From Elusimicrobiota bacterium (GTDB lineage: Bacteria > Elusimicrobiota > Elusimicrobia > FEN-1173): a stretch of 64,000 bases of DNA. Made by a program: the position numbers and the translations under genes. The notes beneath the pieces are model-generated. The model was not told the DNA's origin. It made no database searches and worked only from the letters and a program-made list of their open reading frames with translations. The stretch is from positions 36,081 through 100,080 of the forward strand of contig JAEURZ010000010.1 of the NCBI GenBank assembly GCA_016788905.1. The letters run 5' to 3'. This document shows positions 53,401 to 61,809 of this stretch, in pieces (the first letter of the stretch is position 1; every line of letters begins with the position of its first letter).

Positions 53401-54560
53401 AAATCCGATGGGTTGATTCCCTCCACCTCCGCCGCGTAATCCGCGTAGGCGTTTAACCCTGGGAAGTCCATCAGGTTCAATCCATGGGTGGCGCACATCT
53501 TTTTTAATAATTGGTGGAAGTGTGAATAGGGAACCCGACCGACCCGAGACGCCAATCCCACATCCATTAAATCGTCGACCTCACCCCGAGTCATTTCGGG
53601 AGCGAGTTGAGCCAAAAGACGTTTTTGGTCTTCCGCAACACGCGAAAGAACAAGGCCACCCTCTAACGATACGGCTTTCAAAAAAAGTCGGAGGTTCGGG
53701 CCCAATCGTTCCAATGGAATTCCTTCGGTCAGGTGGCCGGCGTAAAGAGCGAAACTTATTTTTCCCCCATCGTATTCCCCACGAAATCGGTCCAGTTTTC
53801 GGGGGATCGGCGGGTAGAACTTTTCTTTCAGATTCGCAATGTTCAACAAAATCTTTTGCATCACCGCGTCATCCCGAGACTGGCCCGAGAAGGTGCTCGT
53901 TAACGCCCGGATGTTTGATTCGTAGGGGAGGGGGTCCTCGGTCCCCCACAGGCGAACCGGATTTTCCGTGGTTAAACTGAAAAATTCGGAACCAGAAAGT
54001 GTTCCCGCTTTCAAAAAACGGTTGGCGGTCCGGCGAAGAACGGCAGGCGGGGCCAGCGACCTAAAATCGTTGGTTCGAAACGCGCCCGCGGCCCCTTCCA
54101 ATCCCACCAAAAGCCCGTTCCGGTCTCCCAGGCCTGCGGCCAACTGTTCCAAAACAGCGGCGATGTTCCGCTGGGCTTCCTCCACTTCGTGGAGATCTTG
54201 GATATGAATCAGTACCCGTTGTTCCCCGGAAGAAGGGGGGTAAAACTCCCCCACGTCGGCGTAGAGGCCCACCGCCGAGCTCAACCAGGAAGGAAGTGCG
54301 TCGTGGGAATGAAGGGCTGAAGGCGGAAGGGAGGACACTTTTTCCATGGAGGGAAAGGCGGCGGCCAGCGGATCCCATCCCGTGGATGTCCTTGAGGCGT
54401 AAGGGGGGCCGGATCGGGTGGAACGGATCGCCTGCCGCCGCTCGGACCAAAGATCCCGTGCGGCGCGAAGGCTCGTGCCGTCTGAGACAAACAACGCCGC
54501 GGCTAAAAAAACGCGCGCAAACCGGTTACCCCAATAAAGAGGCCTTCTTCGTCTTTTCAT
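50451..54560 (-). CDS. very large exported protein of unknown function, possible Tiki/TraB-like N-terminal domain
   Basis: The 1369-residue product has an Arg-rich signal peptide (MKRRRRPLYWGNRFARVFLA). Residues about 105-175 show VLIHIQDLHEVEEAQRNI followed by LLVGLEGAAGAF, and about 500-530 show VLVAGGYHAEGIRLAARAKG. This spaced pattern recalls the Tiki superfamily (TraB/ChaN-type) in which an N-terminal GxxH/LEGA and a distant GxxH frame one domain; this is a guess by eye. The remaining 800 residues have a membrane-like or amphipathic region around 700-760 and no motif I recognise. It starts at ATG 54560 after GGGAGGGT. It lies downstream of polA-mutM-coaE. Confidence 0.6.
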   Translation of the reverse strand: MKRRRRPLYWGNRFARVFLAAALFVSDGTSLRAARDLWSERRQAIRSTRSGPPYASRTSTGWDPLAAAFPSMEKVSSLPPSALHSHDALPSWLSSAVGLYADVGEFYPPSSGEQRVLIHIQDLHEVEEAQRNIAAVLEQLAAGLGDRNGLLVGLEGAAGAFRTNDFRSLAPPAVLRRTANRFLKAGTLSGSEFFSLTTENPVRLWGTEDPLPYESNIRALTSTFSGQSRDDAVMQKILLNIANLKEKFYPPIPRKLDRFRGEYDGGKISFALYAGHLTEGIPLERLGPNLRLFLKAVSLEGGLVLSRVAEDQKRLLAQLAPEMTRGEVDDLMDVGLASRVGRVPYSHFHQLLKKMCATHGLNLMDFPGLNAYADYAAEVEGINPSDLLKEMDAVFDQQMELHLSIPRLAALARLDEDARLLDKLNRFVLTSEDYKKLVSRREAMVSWPQRMAALHRSLGHPSGLWPSPMSVLERHEPFYQWAEKRNIPLVENLLRPWTEEAPAVLVAGGYHAEGIRLAARAKGLGYISLTPRISSTKDFPSSLGSFRSQEGPAEWIFKGDQSGLHAQLMTATDPVSVASQRATRDATAFVTAVAGDQAATVLESGLPQEGPLFRQLSREIQRIATAARSLGLGMRFEKAEPLSPDGEGQQRVNLSFYVQDLRVPHSGSPKNFVASVAVTLKGPLRAPSLVVDVRPSGIVRDWVAGVRVVEGWLALSQWGPRLWDSMATTGSRVAFDLGRATRSTAVALMTPLRWMALVPGFSWLARMGKEWTLYVRLREDRATRDLALGAAPGLRAVMLSRLAEQHLRPFLNPWEEIIDGSVKRMIGGISNLTYTGLTVSNTGSVLTLSSNSSQNPVTVQFRVSDSRALIENPDTYSLFQMVQTADPNSFIVSLQMAALSRAEAIPDRVLGRMMREIGFRMTGMDASLAERRAIRPLDELMNRRDLLLYNLRSQMADIDNRLILAMDSVVPLMVPTGINPGDLLNGDPEKQWAFTQGGEPWFGSNVNSEVGLSPLLSGADPQTDLLENPDLLAASFRKRGYSPVEATRLAEGRCEDHLRAKVAGLTLLEDFVKASQDKRNFFPWDESRKGRVTSLEKLVLNRLTFVAAEQGERAALDPANLSPADFNKHLLNGFFPLAKTLLSFLSSTGVRVGSAGDPAVEKLVNDMFRIYVTHFYHGVRRMGGSLAARTQGIDAAQKKADAPAVLVVHLSEDSSTSPAVRALLENILERVSRENPVPFSVLVLRDDEGQSEMAFADSLAARLQKDFPDAAGKDVAFRAIQAPGFLEVVEARKFRSEGVISLNGVLQWVKTQWTSTGWVDVFTQNANDFRLDGEESLAWALYENSVLVSQWMEAEIAKRRIQEFIQRNA

Positions 54561-54597
54561 ACCCTCCCATTATAGCCAGAGGGGACAGAAGAAACGC

Positions 54598-55257
54598 CTA
54601 AGAAATTGTAACGTTATTGTAAACGTCCGGCAGGGTCTCGGCCCGACGTCGAGGTCCAAAAAGACGGGTTAACCCTTGCACCAAGTCCGCCCGGGTCCCT
54701 CTATTGTCCAATAGGAAATCGGCCCGGCGACGTTTATCTTTTAAGGACATTTGAGCCGCCATGCGTTGCAGCGCCTGGGCGCGCGTAAAGCGGCCGCGGG
54801 CCATAATTCGGGCCAAAGAAATTTTTTTTGGGGCCCAAACTAAAACGGTTCGGTCCACCAATCGATCCATCCCCGTCTCAAACAACAGCGGGACATCCAA
54901 AACCAAAAGCCCCCGATCATGGGCAGCGATACGGCGTTTAAGCTCCCGTTCAACCAAGGGATGAAGAAGCCCTTCCCATTTTTTCTTCAAAGCCTTCTTT
55001 CGAAAAATTCGGTCGGCCACGCGCGCCCGATCCAAACGGCCGTCCGGACCAAGAACCGAAGGGCCCATCAAGGCTAACGCGGGAGAAAACCCCTCCCCCT
55101 CCGGACGCAAAAGTCTGTGGACGATTTGGTCCGCGTCGACCACCGGAATTCCACGCTTTTTGAGAAGCGCCACCACCGTCGATTTTCCCGCGCCCATTCC
55201 CCCCGTGAGTCCCACCAGAAGCCGAGGCCAATTCCGATTTCTTTTTGATTTTTTCAT
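54598..55257 (-). CDS. coaE: dephospho-CoA kinase
   Basis: I prefer ATG 55257, which overlaps the mutM stop (ATGA), giving 219 residues; a GTG at 55266 is possible. The protein has P-loop LTGGMGAGKSTV, VVDADQIVHRLL, a lid region and VLDVPLLFETGMDRLVDRTV, all CoaE hallmarks. It phosphorylates dephospho-CoA at the ribose 3'-OH, the last step of CoA synthesis. The order polA-mutM-coaE is widespread in bacteria. The basic N-terminal KKSKRNRNWPR is a short extension. Confidence 0.94.
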   Translation of the reverse strand: MKKSKRNRNWPRLLVGLTGGMGAGKSTVVALLKKRGIPVVDADQIVHRLLRPEGEGFSPALALMGPSVLGPDGRLDRARVADRIFRKKALKKKWEGLLHPLVERELKRRIAAHDRGLLVLDVPLLFETGMDRLVDRTVLVWAPKKISLARIMARGRFTRAQALQRMAAQMSLKDKRRRADFLLDNRGTRADLVQGLTRLFGPRRRAETLPDVYNNVTIS

Positions 55258-56093
55258 TTTTGACACTGCGGACAGAACACCGCTCCCCTTCCGCTCACTT
55301 TAGTCCCCCGCAAAATCGTTCGACAACAGGGGCAGGATTTCCCGGCTTTCCCATACACCCGCAACCGTTCCCCCGCTTGACCGCGCTCACCCCGAGCGTC
55401 CCGGTAATCCCGAAACGAAACCCCCCGATGGGCCAGCCCCTCCCCTAAGACATCCCGAACATGACCCAGGAGCGCGGGAATTTCCGAGGGATGAACCGCG
55501 CTGGCCCGCCGCGTGGGCCGAATTCCCGAACGGAAAAGGGCCTCCGTCACGTAAATCGTGCCCAGACCCGCGATTCGCTTTTGATCCAAGAGCACCGCCT
55601 GGATTTTGGCGGACGACCGACGAACCTGGCGTCCCCAAGGCCCCGGATCGATGCCCTCCCCTAAAGGTTCCGGCCCAAGGGCCGCGATGGCGGGATCTTT
55701 ATGCCAAGTGTCGGCCAACCAGAGTTCCCCAAACCGCCGGGTATCGATAAAATTGAGAACAGGGGCCCCCTCCGTAAAGATCACCCGGGCGCGCGCCCGA
55801 GGATCCGGCGGTCCCAAAACCAAACGGCCGGTCATCCGCAAGTGGGCCAACAGGGAGGGCCCCGACCCCAAATCAAAGATAAGATATTTTCCCCGTCGAT
55901 GAAGGTCCTTCACCGTTCGCCCCACCAACGTCCGGACGAAATCCGCCACCCGCACCCGCCGCCGCGGCCGCCCGCCCGGACCAAACCCTTCCACCACGCG
56001 GCGGTCGATCACCTGAACATCCGAAATCATCTTCCCCACAAGAAAAGCAACCAAATCCCGCCGAATCGTCTCCACTTCTGGAAGTTCAGGCAT
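55254..56093 (-). CDS. mutM: formamidopyrimidine-DNA glycosylase
   Basis: The 279-residue enzyme begins MPELPEVETIRRDL, where Pro2 (catalytic after Met removal) and Glu3 form the active site for excision of 8-oxoguanine and FaPy lesions and AP-lyase cleavage. The helix-two-turn-helix lies around LDQKRIAGLGTIYVTEALF and the C-terminal zinc finger is CPCCRTILRG with CPQCQK. It overlaps polA upstream (8 nt) and coaE downstream (ATGA). All key residues are present. Confidence 0.96.
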   Translation of the reverse strand: MPELPEVETIRRDLVAFLVGKMISDVQVIDRRVVEGFGPGGRPRRRVRVADFVRTLVGRTVKDLHRRGKYLIFDLGSGPSLLAHLRMTGRLVLGPPDPRARARVIFTEGAPVLNFIDTRRFGELWLADTWHKDPAIAALGPEPLGEGIDPGPWGRQVRRSSAKIQAVLLDQKRIAGLGTIYVTEALFRSGIRPTRRASAVHPSEIPALLGHVRDVLGEGLAHRGVSFRDYRDARGERGQAGERLRVYGKAGKSCPCCRTILRGTKVSGRGAVFCPQCQK

Positions 56094-58869
56094 ACGGTTT
56101 CATTTCCGCCCAATTTCGGCCCGTCTTCAGATCCACCCGAACCGGCACATCCAAGGCCAAAGCCCCTTCCATGGTCTTTTGAATGGGGACCGCCACCTGG
56201 GCCAGTTCCCCCTCGGGAACCTCAAAAAGGAGATCATCGTGAACCTGCAAAAGCACCCGAGTTTTCCACCGCTTTTCCTCCACGAGTCGCGCCACGTCCC
56301 GCATGGCGACCTTGATGATATCGGCGCTCGTCCCTTGAATAGGCGTGTTCATGGCCGTCCGTTCCGCGAACCCCCGCACGGCGGCGTTCGCGGCCGTGAT
56401 CTCCGGTAAATAGCGACGGCGGTTCAGGAGCGTGGTGACAAACCCTGCCTGACGGGCCTCATCGATGATCCGCCCGATCCAGTCTTTTACTCCCGCGTAT
56501 TTCTCGAGATAAGCGTTGATGTACGCCTGCGCTTGCCCCAACGGAAGGCCCAACTGTTGAGCCAGCCCAAACCCGGTCTGTCCGTAAACGATTCCAAAGT
56601 TGACGGATTTCGCCACACGCCGTTGATCTTCGGTCACCGCATCGCTAGAACCCAAATGAAAAATATCCCGGGCGGTCGCCGCGTGAATATCCTCCCCCCG
56701 CTGAAAAGCCGCGACGAGGGCGGGATCCCGGGAAACATGGGCCAGAACACGGAGGTCTATCTGGGAATAATCCGCGGAGAGAAAAACACACCCCTCCGCC
56801 GGCACAAACGCCCGTCGGATTTGCCGTCCGTACTCCGTGCGGATGGGAATGTTCTGGAGGTTGGGATCGGAAGACGACAATCGTCCCGTGGCCGCCACCG
56901 CCTGATTGAACCGCGTGTGCACCCGGCCCGAGTCCCGTACTTGAGCCAAAAGACCGTCGATGTAGGTGCTCTTGAGTTTGGCCAGTTCACGGTAAGCCAA
57001 CATTTTGGCGGGAAGGGGGTGTTGGTTTGATAATTTCTGAAGTACCTCTTCATCCGTTGAGAAACCCGTTTTTGTTTTCCGCACCACGGGAAGTTTAAGT
57101 TTTTCAAAAAGGATCACGGCCAATTGTTTGGGCGAATTCACGTTGATCGGTTCACCCGCCAACCCATGAATCTCTTTTTCCAGTCCCGCGATGTCCCGCT
57201 CAAAAGATTCTGACAACGCGGTTAAATAGGGTACGTCCAGCCCGATCCCCACCTTTTCCATGGCGCCCAAGATCGGAACAAGGGGCATCTCCACTTCATA
57301 AAAAAGACGCTCCATTCCTTTCGACTTGAGTTGCTCTTCCATGACCGCCTTCAGCCGAAGAGGGACCTCGGCGTCTGCCCCCGCGTAGGCGGCCACGTCC
57401 TCAATTTTCACCTGGTCCATGGTAATCCTTTTGGCGCCCGACCCGATCAAAACATCGATGTTCGTCATGCTTTCGCCAAGGAAATCCAACGCCAGGGATT
57501 TTAATCCATGGGTTTGACGGCCTGGGTTTAAACAGTAAGAGGCCACCAGCGTATCAAAGGAAATAGGGGAAACGGGCATCCCCATCCGGGTGAGGACATG
57601 GTTGTCGAATTTCAAATTCTGACCGATTTTGGGAAGGAGAGCAGAGGAAAAAAATGGCGCCAAGACCGTTCGGATTTTTTCCAAAGGAAGTTGAACCGGC
57701 ATTCCCAAATACGAATGGCCCACGGGAAGATACCAGGCTTCGCCTGGTTTGACCGCTAAGGAAAGACCCACCAACGTGCAATCAAAAACCTCCAACCCCG
57801 TGGTCTCCACATCCACGGACAACACGTCCGCCTGGGCGAGCGCGTTTTTCAGAAGAGCAAGATCCTCCTCCGTTAAAACGGTGTGAACCACGCGAACCCC
57901 CGGGCGTCCGACTGGGGGGAGGGCCGCTGGGGCTTCGTTCGAAACAGGACGCGCTGGGCTCTTGCGGCCCTTAGCGGGGGGAGATTCCTCTCGTTCCGGA
58001 TTCCGGGTCGGTTGAGATTCCAATTCAGGAAGGAGACTGTTAAATTCAACCCGGCTCAAAAACGCCACCAACTGTGCTGAAGGTTTTTCCGGCACGGTGC
58101 AATCGGCCAAATTCAGCGGGAGGGAAACATGTCGGTCAAGAACCACCAGGTCCCGGCTCAACCGAGCCTCTTTTTCCTGGGCGCGAAGTTTTTCTTGCAC
58201 CGGTCCTTTCACTTCGTCCAAATGGGCGTAGAGACCATCTAAGGATCCGAAATCTTTCAGTAACCCCGTGGCCGTCTTTTCCCCCACACCACGGACGCCG
58301 GGAACATTATCGGAACTGTCCCCCAGCAACGCAAAATAATCCACCAGCTGGTCGGGGCGGAGACCATATTTTTTCTCCACCGCCGCCGCGTCATAGAGGA
58401 CACCCCTTTGCTCGTTGAGAACCGTCGTCGTCTCCCCCACCAGCTGAAGGGCGTCCTTGTCAGCGGTAACCACCACGACCGAATAGCCTTCCCGCCCGCC
58501 CGTTTCCGCCAACGTGGCCAGAAGATCGTCGGCCTCAAACCCCGGCTGAACCGCCAGAGGCAACCCCCAATCTTCCACCATTTTGCGAGCCAGAGGTAAC
58601 TGAAATTTCAATTCGCTGTCGATTTCTTTACGGTGAGCTTTATAGGCGGTATACGTTTTGTGTCGAAAAGTAGGGGCGGGGTCATCGAAACAGACCACCA
58701 AACGATCCGGCCGGTTTTGACGAATGATTTTGCTCAACATGCGGGCGAAGCCGAAAAGCGCGCCCACGGGTTCCCCTTTTGAATTCGTCAAGGGAGGAAG
58801 AGCGTGATAAGCCCGGTGCAAATACCCGTGGGCATCGATCAGATAAAGAGATTTTTTTATGTCTGTCAC
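56086..58869 (-). CDS. polA: DNA polymerase I
   Basis: This 927-residue protein has all three Pol I domains. The 5' nuclease domain (about 1-260) shows LYLIDAHGYLHRAYHALPP, VVCFDDPAPTFRH and VPGVRGVGEKTA. The 3'-5' exonuclease (about 330-520) keeps VDVETTGLEVF and AYAGADAE, so proofreading looks intact. The polymerase domain has SADYSQIDLRVLAHVS (motif A), RRVAKSVNFGIVYG (motif B) and LQVHDDLLFEV (motif C). It fills gaps in repair and removes RNA primers. Start is a GTG at 58869; mutM overlaps its end. Confidence 0.97.
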   Translation of the reverse strand: MTDIKKSLYLIDAHGYLHRAYHALPPLTNSKGEPVGALFGFARMLSKIIRQNRPDRLVVCFDDPAPTFRHKTYTAYKAHRKEIDSELKFQLPLARKMVEDWGLPLAVQPGFEADDLLATLAETGGREGYSVVVVTADKDALQLVGETTTVLNEQRGVLYDAAAVEKKYGLRPDQLVDYFALLGDSSDNVPGVRGVGEKTATGLLKDFGSLDGLYAHLDEVKGPVQEKLRAQEKEARLSRDLVVLDRHVSLPLNLADCTVPEKPSAQLVAFLSRVEFNSLLPELESQPTRNPEREESPPAKGRKSPARPVSNEAPAALPPVGRPGVRVVHTVLTEEDLALLKNALAQADVLSVDVETTGLEVFDCTLVGLSLAVKPGEAWYLPVGHSYLGMPVQLPLEKIRTVLAPFFSSALLPKIGQNLKFDNHVLTRMGMPVSPISFDTLVASYCLNPGRQTHGLKSLALDFLGESMTNIDVLIGSGAKRITMDQVKIEDVAAYAGADAEVPLRLKAVMEEQLKSKGMERLFYEVEMPLVPILGAMEKVGIGLDVPYLTALSESFERDIAGLEKEIHGLAGEPINVNSPKQLAVILFEKLKLPVVRKTKTGFSTDEEVLQKLSNQHPLPAKMLAYRELAKLKSTYIDGLLAQVRDSGRVHTRFNQAVAATGRLSSSDPNLQNIPIRTEYGRQIRRAFVPAEGCVFLSADYSQIDLRVLAHVSRDPALVAAFQRGEDIHAATARDIFHLGSSDAVTEDQRRVAKSVNFGIVYGQTGFGLAQQLGLPLGQAQAYINAYLEKYAGVKDWIGRIIDEARQAGFVTTLLNRRRYLPEITAANAAVRGFAERTAMNTPIQGTSADIIKVAMRDVARLVEEKRWKTRVLLQVHDDLLFEVPEGELAQVAVPIQKTMEGALALDVPVRVDLKTGRNWAEMKPYA

Positions 58870-58898
58870 GGGGCACCCCAGAGGGGGAAGGAAAAACC

Positions 58899-59465
58899 TT
58901 AGGCCCCTAAGAGTTGGTTAATCAGGGCGCGCCAATTCCCGGCGAATTCCGGGGCGTAACCGGACCAATCGTTCACAAGACGTCCGTCCTGGTCGATTAA
59001 CACAAAATGCGGAATTCCGCCCACCCCGTAAGAACGAGCCACATCGGAATCCCCCGCTAAGAGAACCGGGTAGGGGATTTTTTTCTGTTCGACAAACCGT
59101 TTTACCTTTTCAGGGTTTTCGTCCAGATTCAACCCCAAAACTTGAACCGGTTTCCCTTGGAAATGGCGGTGGAGCTTTTCCACATCCGGCATGGAAATCC
59201 GACAGGGAGGGCACCAGGTGGCCCAAAAATCCAAGAAGACCACCTTCCCCTTAAAATCCGCCAGGGACACCGTTTTTCCATTCGTGTCCTGAAGGGAAAA
59301 CCCTGGCGCCGGGTTTTTCCCAAAATCGCCCGCAACAGGTGCCGCGGTCTGGGAAAAAGAGTCCGACGATTGGCCCCCCGAATTCGAACCGCAGGCCGTC
59401 CACACAACAGCCCCGAGCGCTAAGGGGAATACCCAAAGGGAACGCCGGGCGGACGGAGGAATCAC
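58899..59465 (-). CDS. TlpA/ResA-type thioredoxin-like lipoprotein
   Basis: The 188-residue product has a lipoprotein signal (lipobox VWTACG) and a thioredoxin-fold domain with FWATWCPPCRISMPDVEKL, the CPPC redox pair, and GGIPHFVLIDQDG with the cis-Pro. It is predicted to be membrane-anchored in the periplasm, reducing disulfides, for example during cytochrome c maturation, or acting as a peroxiredoxin-like protein. Start is a GTG at 59465, 8 nt after trxA and preceded by AAGGCGG. No ccd/dsbD partner lies next to it. Confidence 0.88.
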   Translation of the reverse strand: MIPPSARRSLWVFPLALGAVVWTACGSNSGGQSSDSFSQTAAPVAGDFGKNPAPGFSLQDTNGKTVSLADFKGKVVFLDFWATWCPPCRISMPDVEKLHRHFQGKPVQVLGLNLDENPEKVKRFVEQKKIPYPVLLAGDSDVARSYGVGGIPHFVLIDQDGRLVNDWSGYAPEFAGNWRALINQLLGA

Positions 59466-59473
59466 AAACCGCC

Positions 59474-59794
59474 TTATTTCAGCAACCCGTCAATTTTGGC
59501 GATGATGTCTTTCTTTGAATGCACACCCACCATTTGTTCAACCACCTTGCCGTCTTTGAAGAACAGCATGGAGGGGATCGCGGAGATATTGAATTTAGAC
59601 GCCACGTTCGGGTTATCGTCCGTGTTCATTTTTCCAACAACGACCTTCCCGGCGTATTCCTTGGCAATTTCTTCAACGATCGGACCCAACATGCGGCAGG
59701 GACCGCACCAGGGTGCCCAAAAATCCACGAGCACGGGCTGGGTGGCTTTTAACACATCTTTTTCAAAAGTCGCATCGGTTAATTGCAGTTCCAT
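59474..59794 (-). CDS. trxA: thioredoxin
   Basis: At 106 residues with VDFWAPWCGPCRMLGPI and FNISAIPSMLFFKDGK, this is a classical thioredoxin 1. It is the cytosolic dithiol reductant for ribonucleotide reductase and other enzymes. AAGGAG precedes the ATG, and a good promoter lies about 90 bp upstream. It is followed by a TlpA-type lipoprotein and then polA. TrxA to TlpA is a plausible electron path only through a membrane carrier that is not in view. Confidence 0.97.
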   Translation of the reverse strand: MELQLTDATFEKDVLKATQPVLVDFWAPWCGPCRMLGPIVEEIAKEYAGKVVVGKMNTDDNPNVASKFNISAIPSMLFFKDGKVVEQMVGVHSKKDIIAKIDGLLK

Positions 59795-59881
59795 GGAAGG
59801 CTCCTTTCTGTTGCGGCAGGTTCATTAACGAAACGTCCAAATCCGCGAAAAGTTCCACGGACCAGAAGGCAACGCGAGGAG

Positions 59882-59910
59882 ATTCTAACACACCCGGGGG
59901 CCCCCGTCAA
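59882..59910 (-). promoter_or_regulatory. promoter of trxA
   Basis: TTGACG (59905-59910), 17-bp spacer and TAGAAT (59882-59887) on the minus strand give a leader of about 80 nt before trxA. It sits directly downstream of the flavin operon. Confidence 0.7.
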
Positions 59911-59923
59911 AACCGCGAGGGGG

Positions 59924-60391
59924 TTACCTACGGCGAGAGTGAATAAAAAAAAGCGGTAAGACCAGGAACCCCAGGGCATTGTGGGTGGTGCTCAATGTTC
60001 GGCGCAACACTTCTCCGCCCGCGTAATAGAGCCCCCACCCGGTGAGAACCAAAATCACCGTCACCAACGCTAAGGACAAACTGGACAGCCGTTTGGTCCC
60101 GGTCTCCCAGCCCGTTCGAAAATGAAAAGGGACCAGGGATCCCACCGCCACAAGGAACAAGAGGGCCGTGAACCCGTGGGCCGCCCGGGCCGAAAATTCG
60201 CCCCAATGGCTCTCTAACCCAAAAGGTCCTTCCCGCCTCCCAAAATACCGGGCCCAAAACCACAGGACACCCGTCACCCATACCCCCCCCACCGCACTGA
60301 GAAGGCCCACCCGTTGCCACAAAGGCAATCGAGCGTTGGGTTGAGCCGAGTGACCCTTCAGGTGTCGAAGGGGGATAGGATTATTGACCAT
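59924..60391 (-). CDS. four-helix membrane protein, cytochrome b-like, of the flavin operon
   Basis: I start at ATG 60391 (AAAGGAGAAA upstream), giving 155 residues; the frame to 60493 lies inside apbE. Four hydrophobic helices are visible (VGLLSAVGGVWVTGVLWFWA; HGFTALLFLVAVGSLVPFHF; LSLALVTVILVLTGWGLYYA; HNALGFLVLPLFFIHSRR), with His in helices 2 and 4 (SARAAHGF, STTHNALG, FFIHS) suited to haem ligation. It is co-transcribed with apbE (overlap 11 nt). It would move electrons across the inner membrane to the FMN protein; this role is inferred. Confidence 0.65.
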   Translation of the reverse strand: MVNNPIPLRHLKGHSAQPNARLPLWQRVGLLSAVGGVWVTGVLWFWARYFGRREGPFGLESHWGEFSARAAHGFTALLFLVAVGSLVPFHFRTGWETGTKRLSSLSLALVTVILVLTGWGLYYAGGEVLRRTLSTTHNALGFLVLPLFFIHSRRR

Positions 60392-61235
60392 TGGATTTCT
60401 CCTTTGATGAAAAAACGAATGCCTCGGCCCGAAATCGACGCAACAGGGGTCCCGCTTGATCCGGGGCCAAGAGGACCACTTTCGTAAGAGCATCTGCCCA
60501 CAGGGCCCGCCGCGCGACCACCGTTACACTTTTTTGAGACGTGACCGATTGCCCGCGAAACACATAGGGGGAAGAAACCCGACCGCCCCCGACACCCCGT
60601 GCAGAATACGTGGGAGCGGAACTGGCCACGGCCCCCGCCCGGCCCTGCCCCAGGGAAATCATTTTACTGATTTGGCACGGGTGACGAACCCAAAATTTTT
60701 CCGGTCGATCCGAAAAAAAAGCCAAATCTCCTCCCGCGTTGACGCCCCCCCTTTTGACCCCGGATCGACGAAGGGCCGACAGTGCCTGATCCACCGCAAA
60801 CCCCTTGGCGATGCCTCCTAAATCGATCCAAAGGGGCCGTCGAAACCGAACGCGGAACCCCGGCCCCATCCGGACATCCCCAAAGGAATGTCTCCCCCTA
60901 GGAATCGCGCCGACAAGAGGTGGAAGGAACCCCTCCCGTGCCAAAACCTGTCCGACCGTCACATCAAAAACGCCCTGGGACAAACGGAACAACCGTTGCG
61001 CCTCACGGAGGACCTTAAACGTTTGGGGGTGAACCAGAACGGAACACCGATGGGCCTCCCGATTGAGACGGGACACATCGCTCTCCGGGTCAAAATAACT
61101 CATCCGCTTCTCCACCCGTTCCACCGCCGCTAACGCGCGCGAAATCCCTGCCGTCACCGCTGAAGTCTCCCCTTCCGCCCACACCGCCACCAAGGTCCCC
61201 ATCAGAGGTCGCGCGCGGGACCTTTTAACTTGCAC
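60381..61235 (-). CDS. apbE: FAD:protein FMN transferase
   Basis: The 284-residue ApbE protein has RARPLMGTLVAVWA near the N-terminus, VNAGGDLAFF (metal/flavin-binding) and ALWADALTKVVLLAP (the DAxxT motif that binds the metal ion). ApbE transfers FMN from FAD onto a Thr or Ser of target proteins in the periplasm. Its target is probably encoded just upstream: the FMN-binding-domain protein overlaps its start by 11 nt and carries the SGAT site. No signal peptide is evident, though MQVKRSRARP may be a cleaved or cytosolic form. Confidence 0.92.
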   Translation of the reverse strand: MQVKRSRARPLMGTLVAVWAEGETSAVTAGISRALAAVERVEKRMSYFDPESDVSRLNREAHRCSVLVHPQTFKVLREAQRLFRLSQGVFDVTVGQVLAREGFLPPLVGAIPRGRHSFGDVRMGPGFRVRFRRPLWIDLGGIAKGFAVDQALSALRRSGVKRGGVNAGGDLAFFSDRPEKFWVRHPCQISKMISLGQGRAGAVASSAPTYSARGVGGGRVSSPYVFRGQSVTSQKSVTVVARRALWADALTKVVLLAPDQAGPLLRRFRAEAFVFSSKEKSNGQ

Positions 61236-61767
61236 GGTTCTCCATCAAGGCCAGAACGCGGCGAACCCCGTCCGTCACATGCCGACAGGAGAGGGTGGCT
61301 CCCGAGATATTTTTTATGTCCAAGGGAAACCGCAGGGCGTCCCCCGTTTTCTTCCCGACGAATTGACGACGCCAGCGCGGGGTGCGCACTTCGCCTCCAT
61401 AGACTTCTCGGTAACTCAATATTTCCACGCCGAGAACCTCGCCCCCGGAAGAAATTCCCACCCCAAAAGTAATGAAGTCGTGTTTCCCGATCACCTGGTC
61501 GATCACCACATGACCCACCAGCTCTTCACCTTTTTTTACGGTCCAAATTTTTGGAGCAACAGCCCACGATCCTCCCCCCGCGGCGGCCGATGCCGCCGCC
61601 AGGGAAGAAACCGCAGGGGAGGGAAGACGATCAAAGGATTCTCCTTCGGGGAAAAGGGCCTTTTGAGCGTCACTCTCTGTTAGGAAATCCGCCGCAACAA
61701 CAGGGGAAAACGACGCCACCAAAGCCGGCACCGCCGCCCAAAAACTCTTGTTGCTGAAGGACCTCAT
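61225..61767 (-). CDS. periplasmic FMN-binding-domain protein (ApbE substrate)
   Basis: The 180-residue product has a signal peptide (MRSFSNKSFWAAVPALVASFSPVVAA) and an FMN-binding domain like that of RnfG/NqrC, with KKGEELVGHVVIDQVIGKHD, a strand-rich core and NISGATLSCRHV, where Thr158 in SGAT is the expected covalent FMN site. It is a small single-domain, extracytoplasmic flavoprotein. GGAGG precedes the ATG. With the porin upstream and ApbE plus a haem-like membrane protein downstream, a flavin-based electron transfer chain is suggested. Confidence 0.88.
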   Translation of the reverse strand: MRSFSNKSFWAAVPALVASFSPVVAADFLTESDAQKALFPEGESFDRLPSPAVSSLAAASAAAGGGSWAVAPKIWTVKKGEELVGHVVIDQVIGKHDFITFGVGISSGGEVLGVEILSYREVYGGEVRTPRWRRQFVGKKTGDALRFPLDIKNISGATLSCRHVTDGVRRVLALMENRAS

Positions 61768-61809
61768 AGAACCTCCACCCCTCTCTTGAATTCCAGAACA
61801 AATTCCGGT

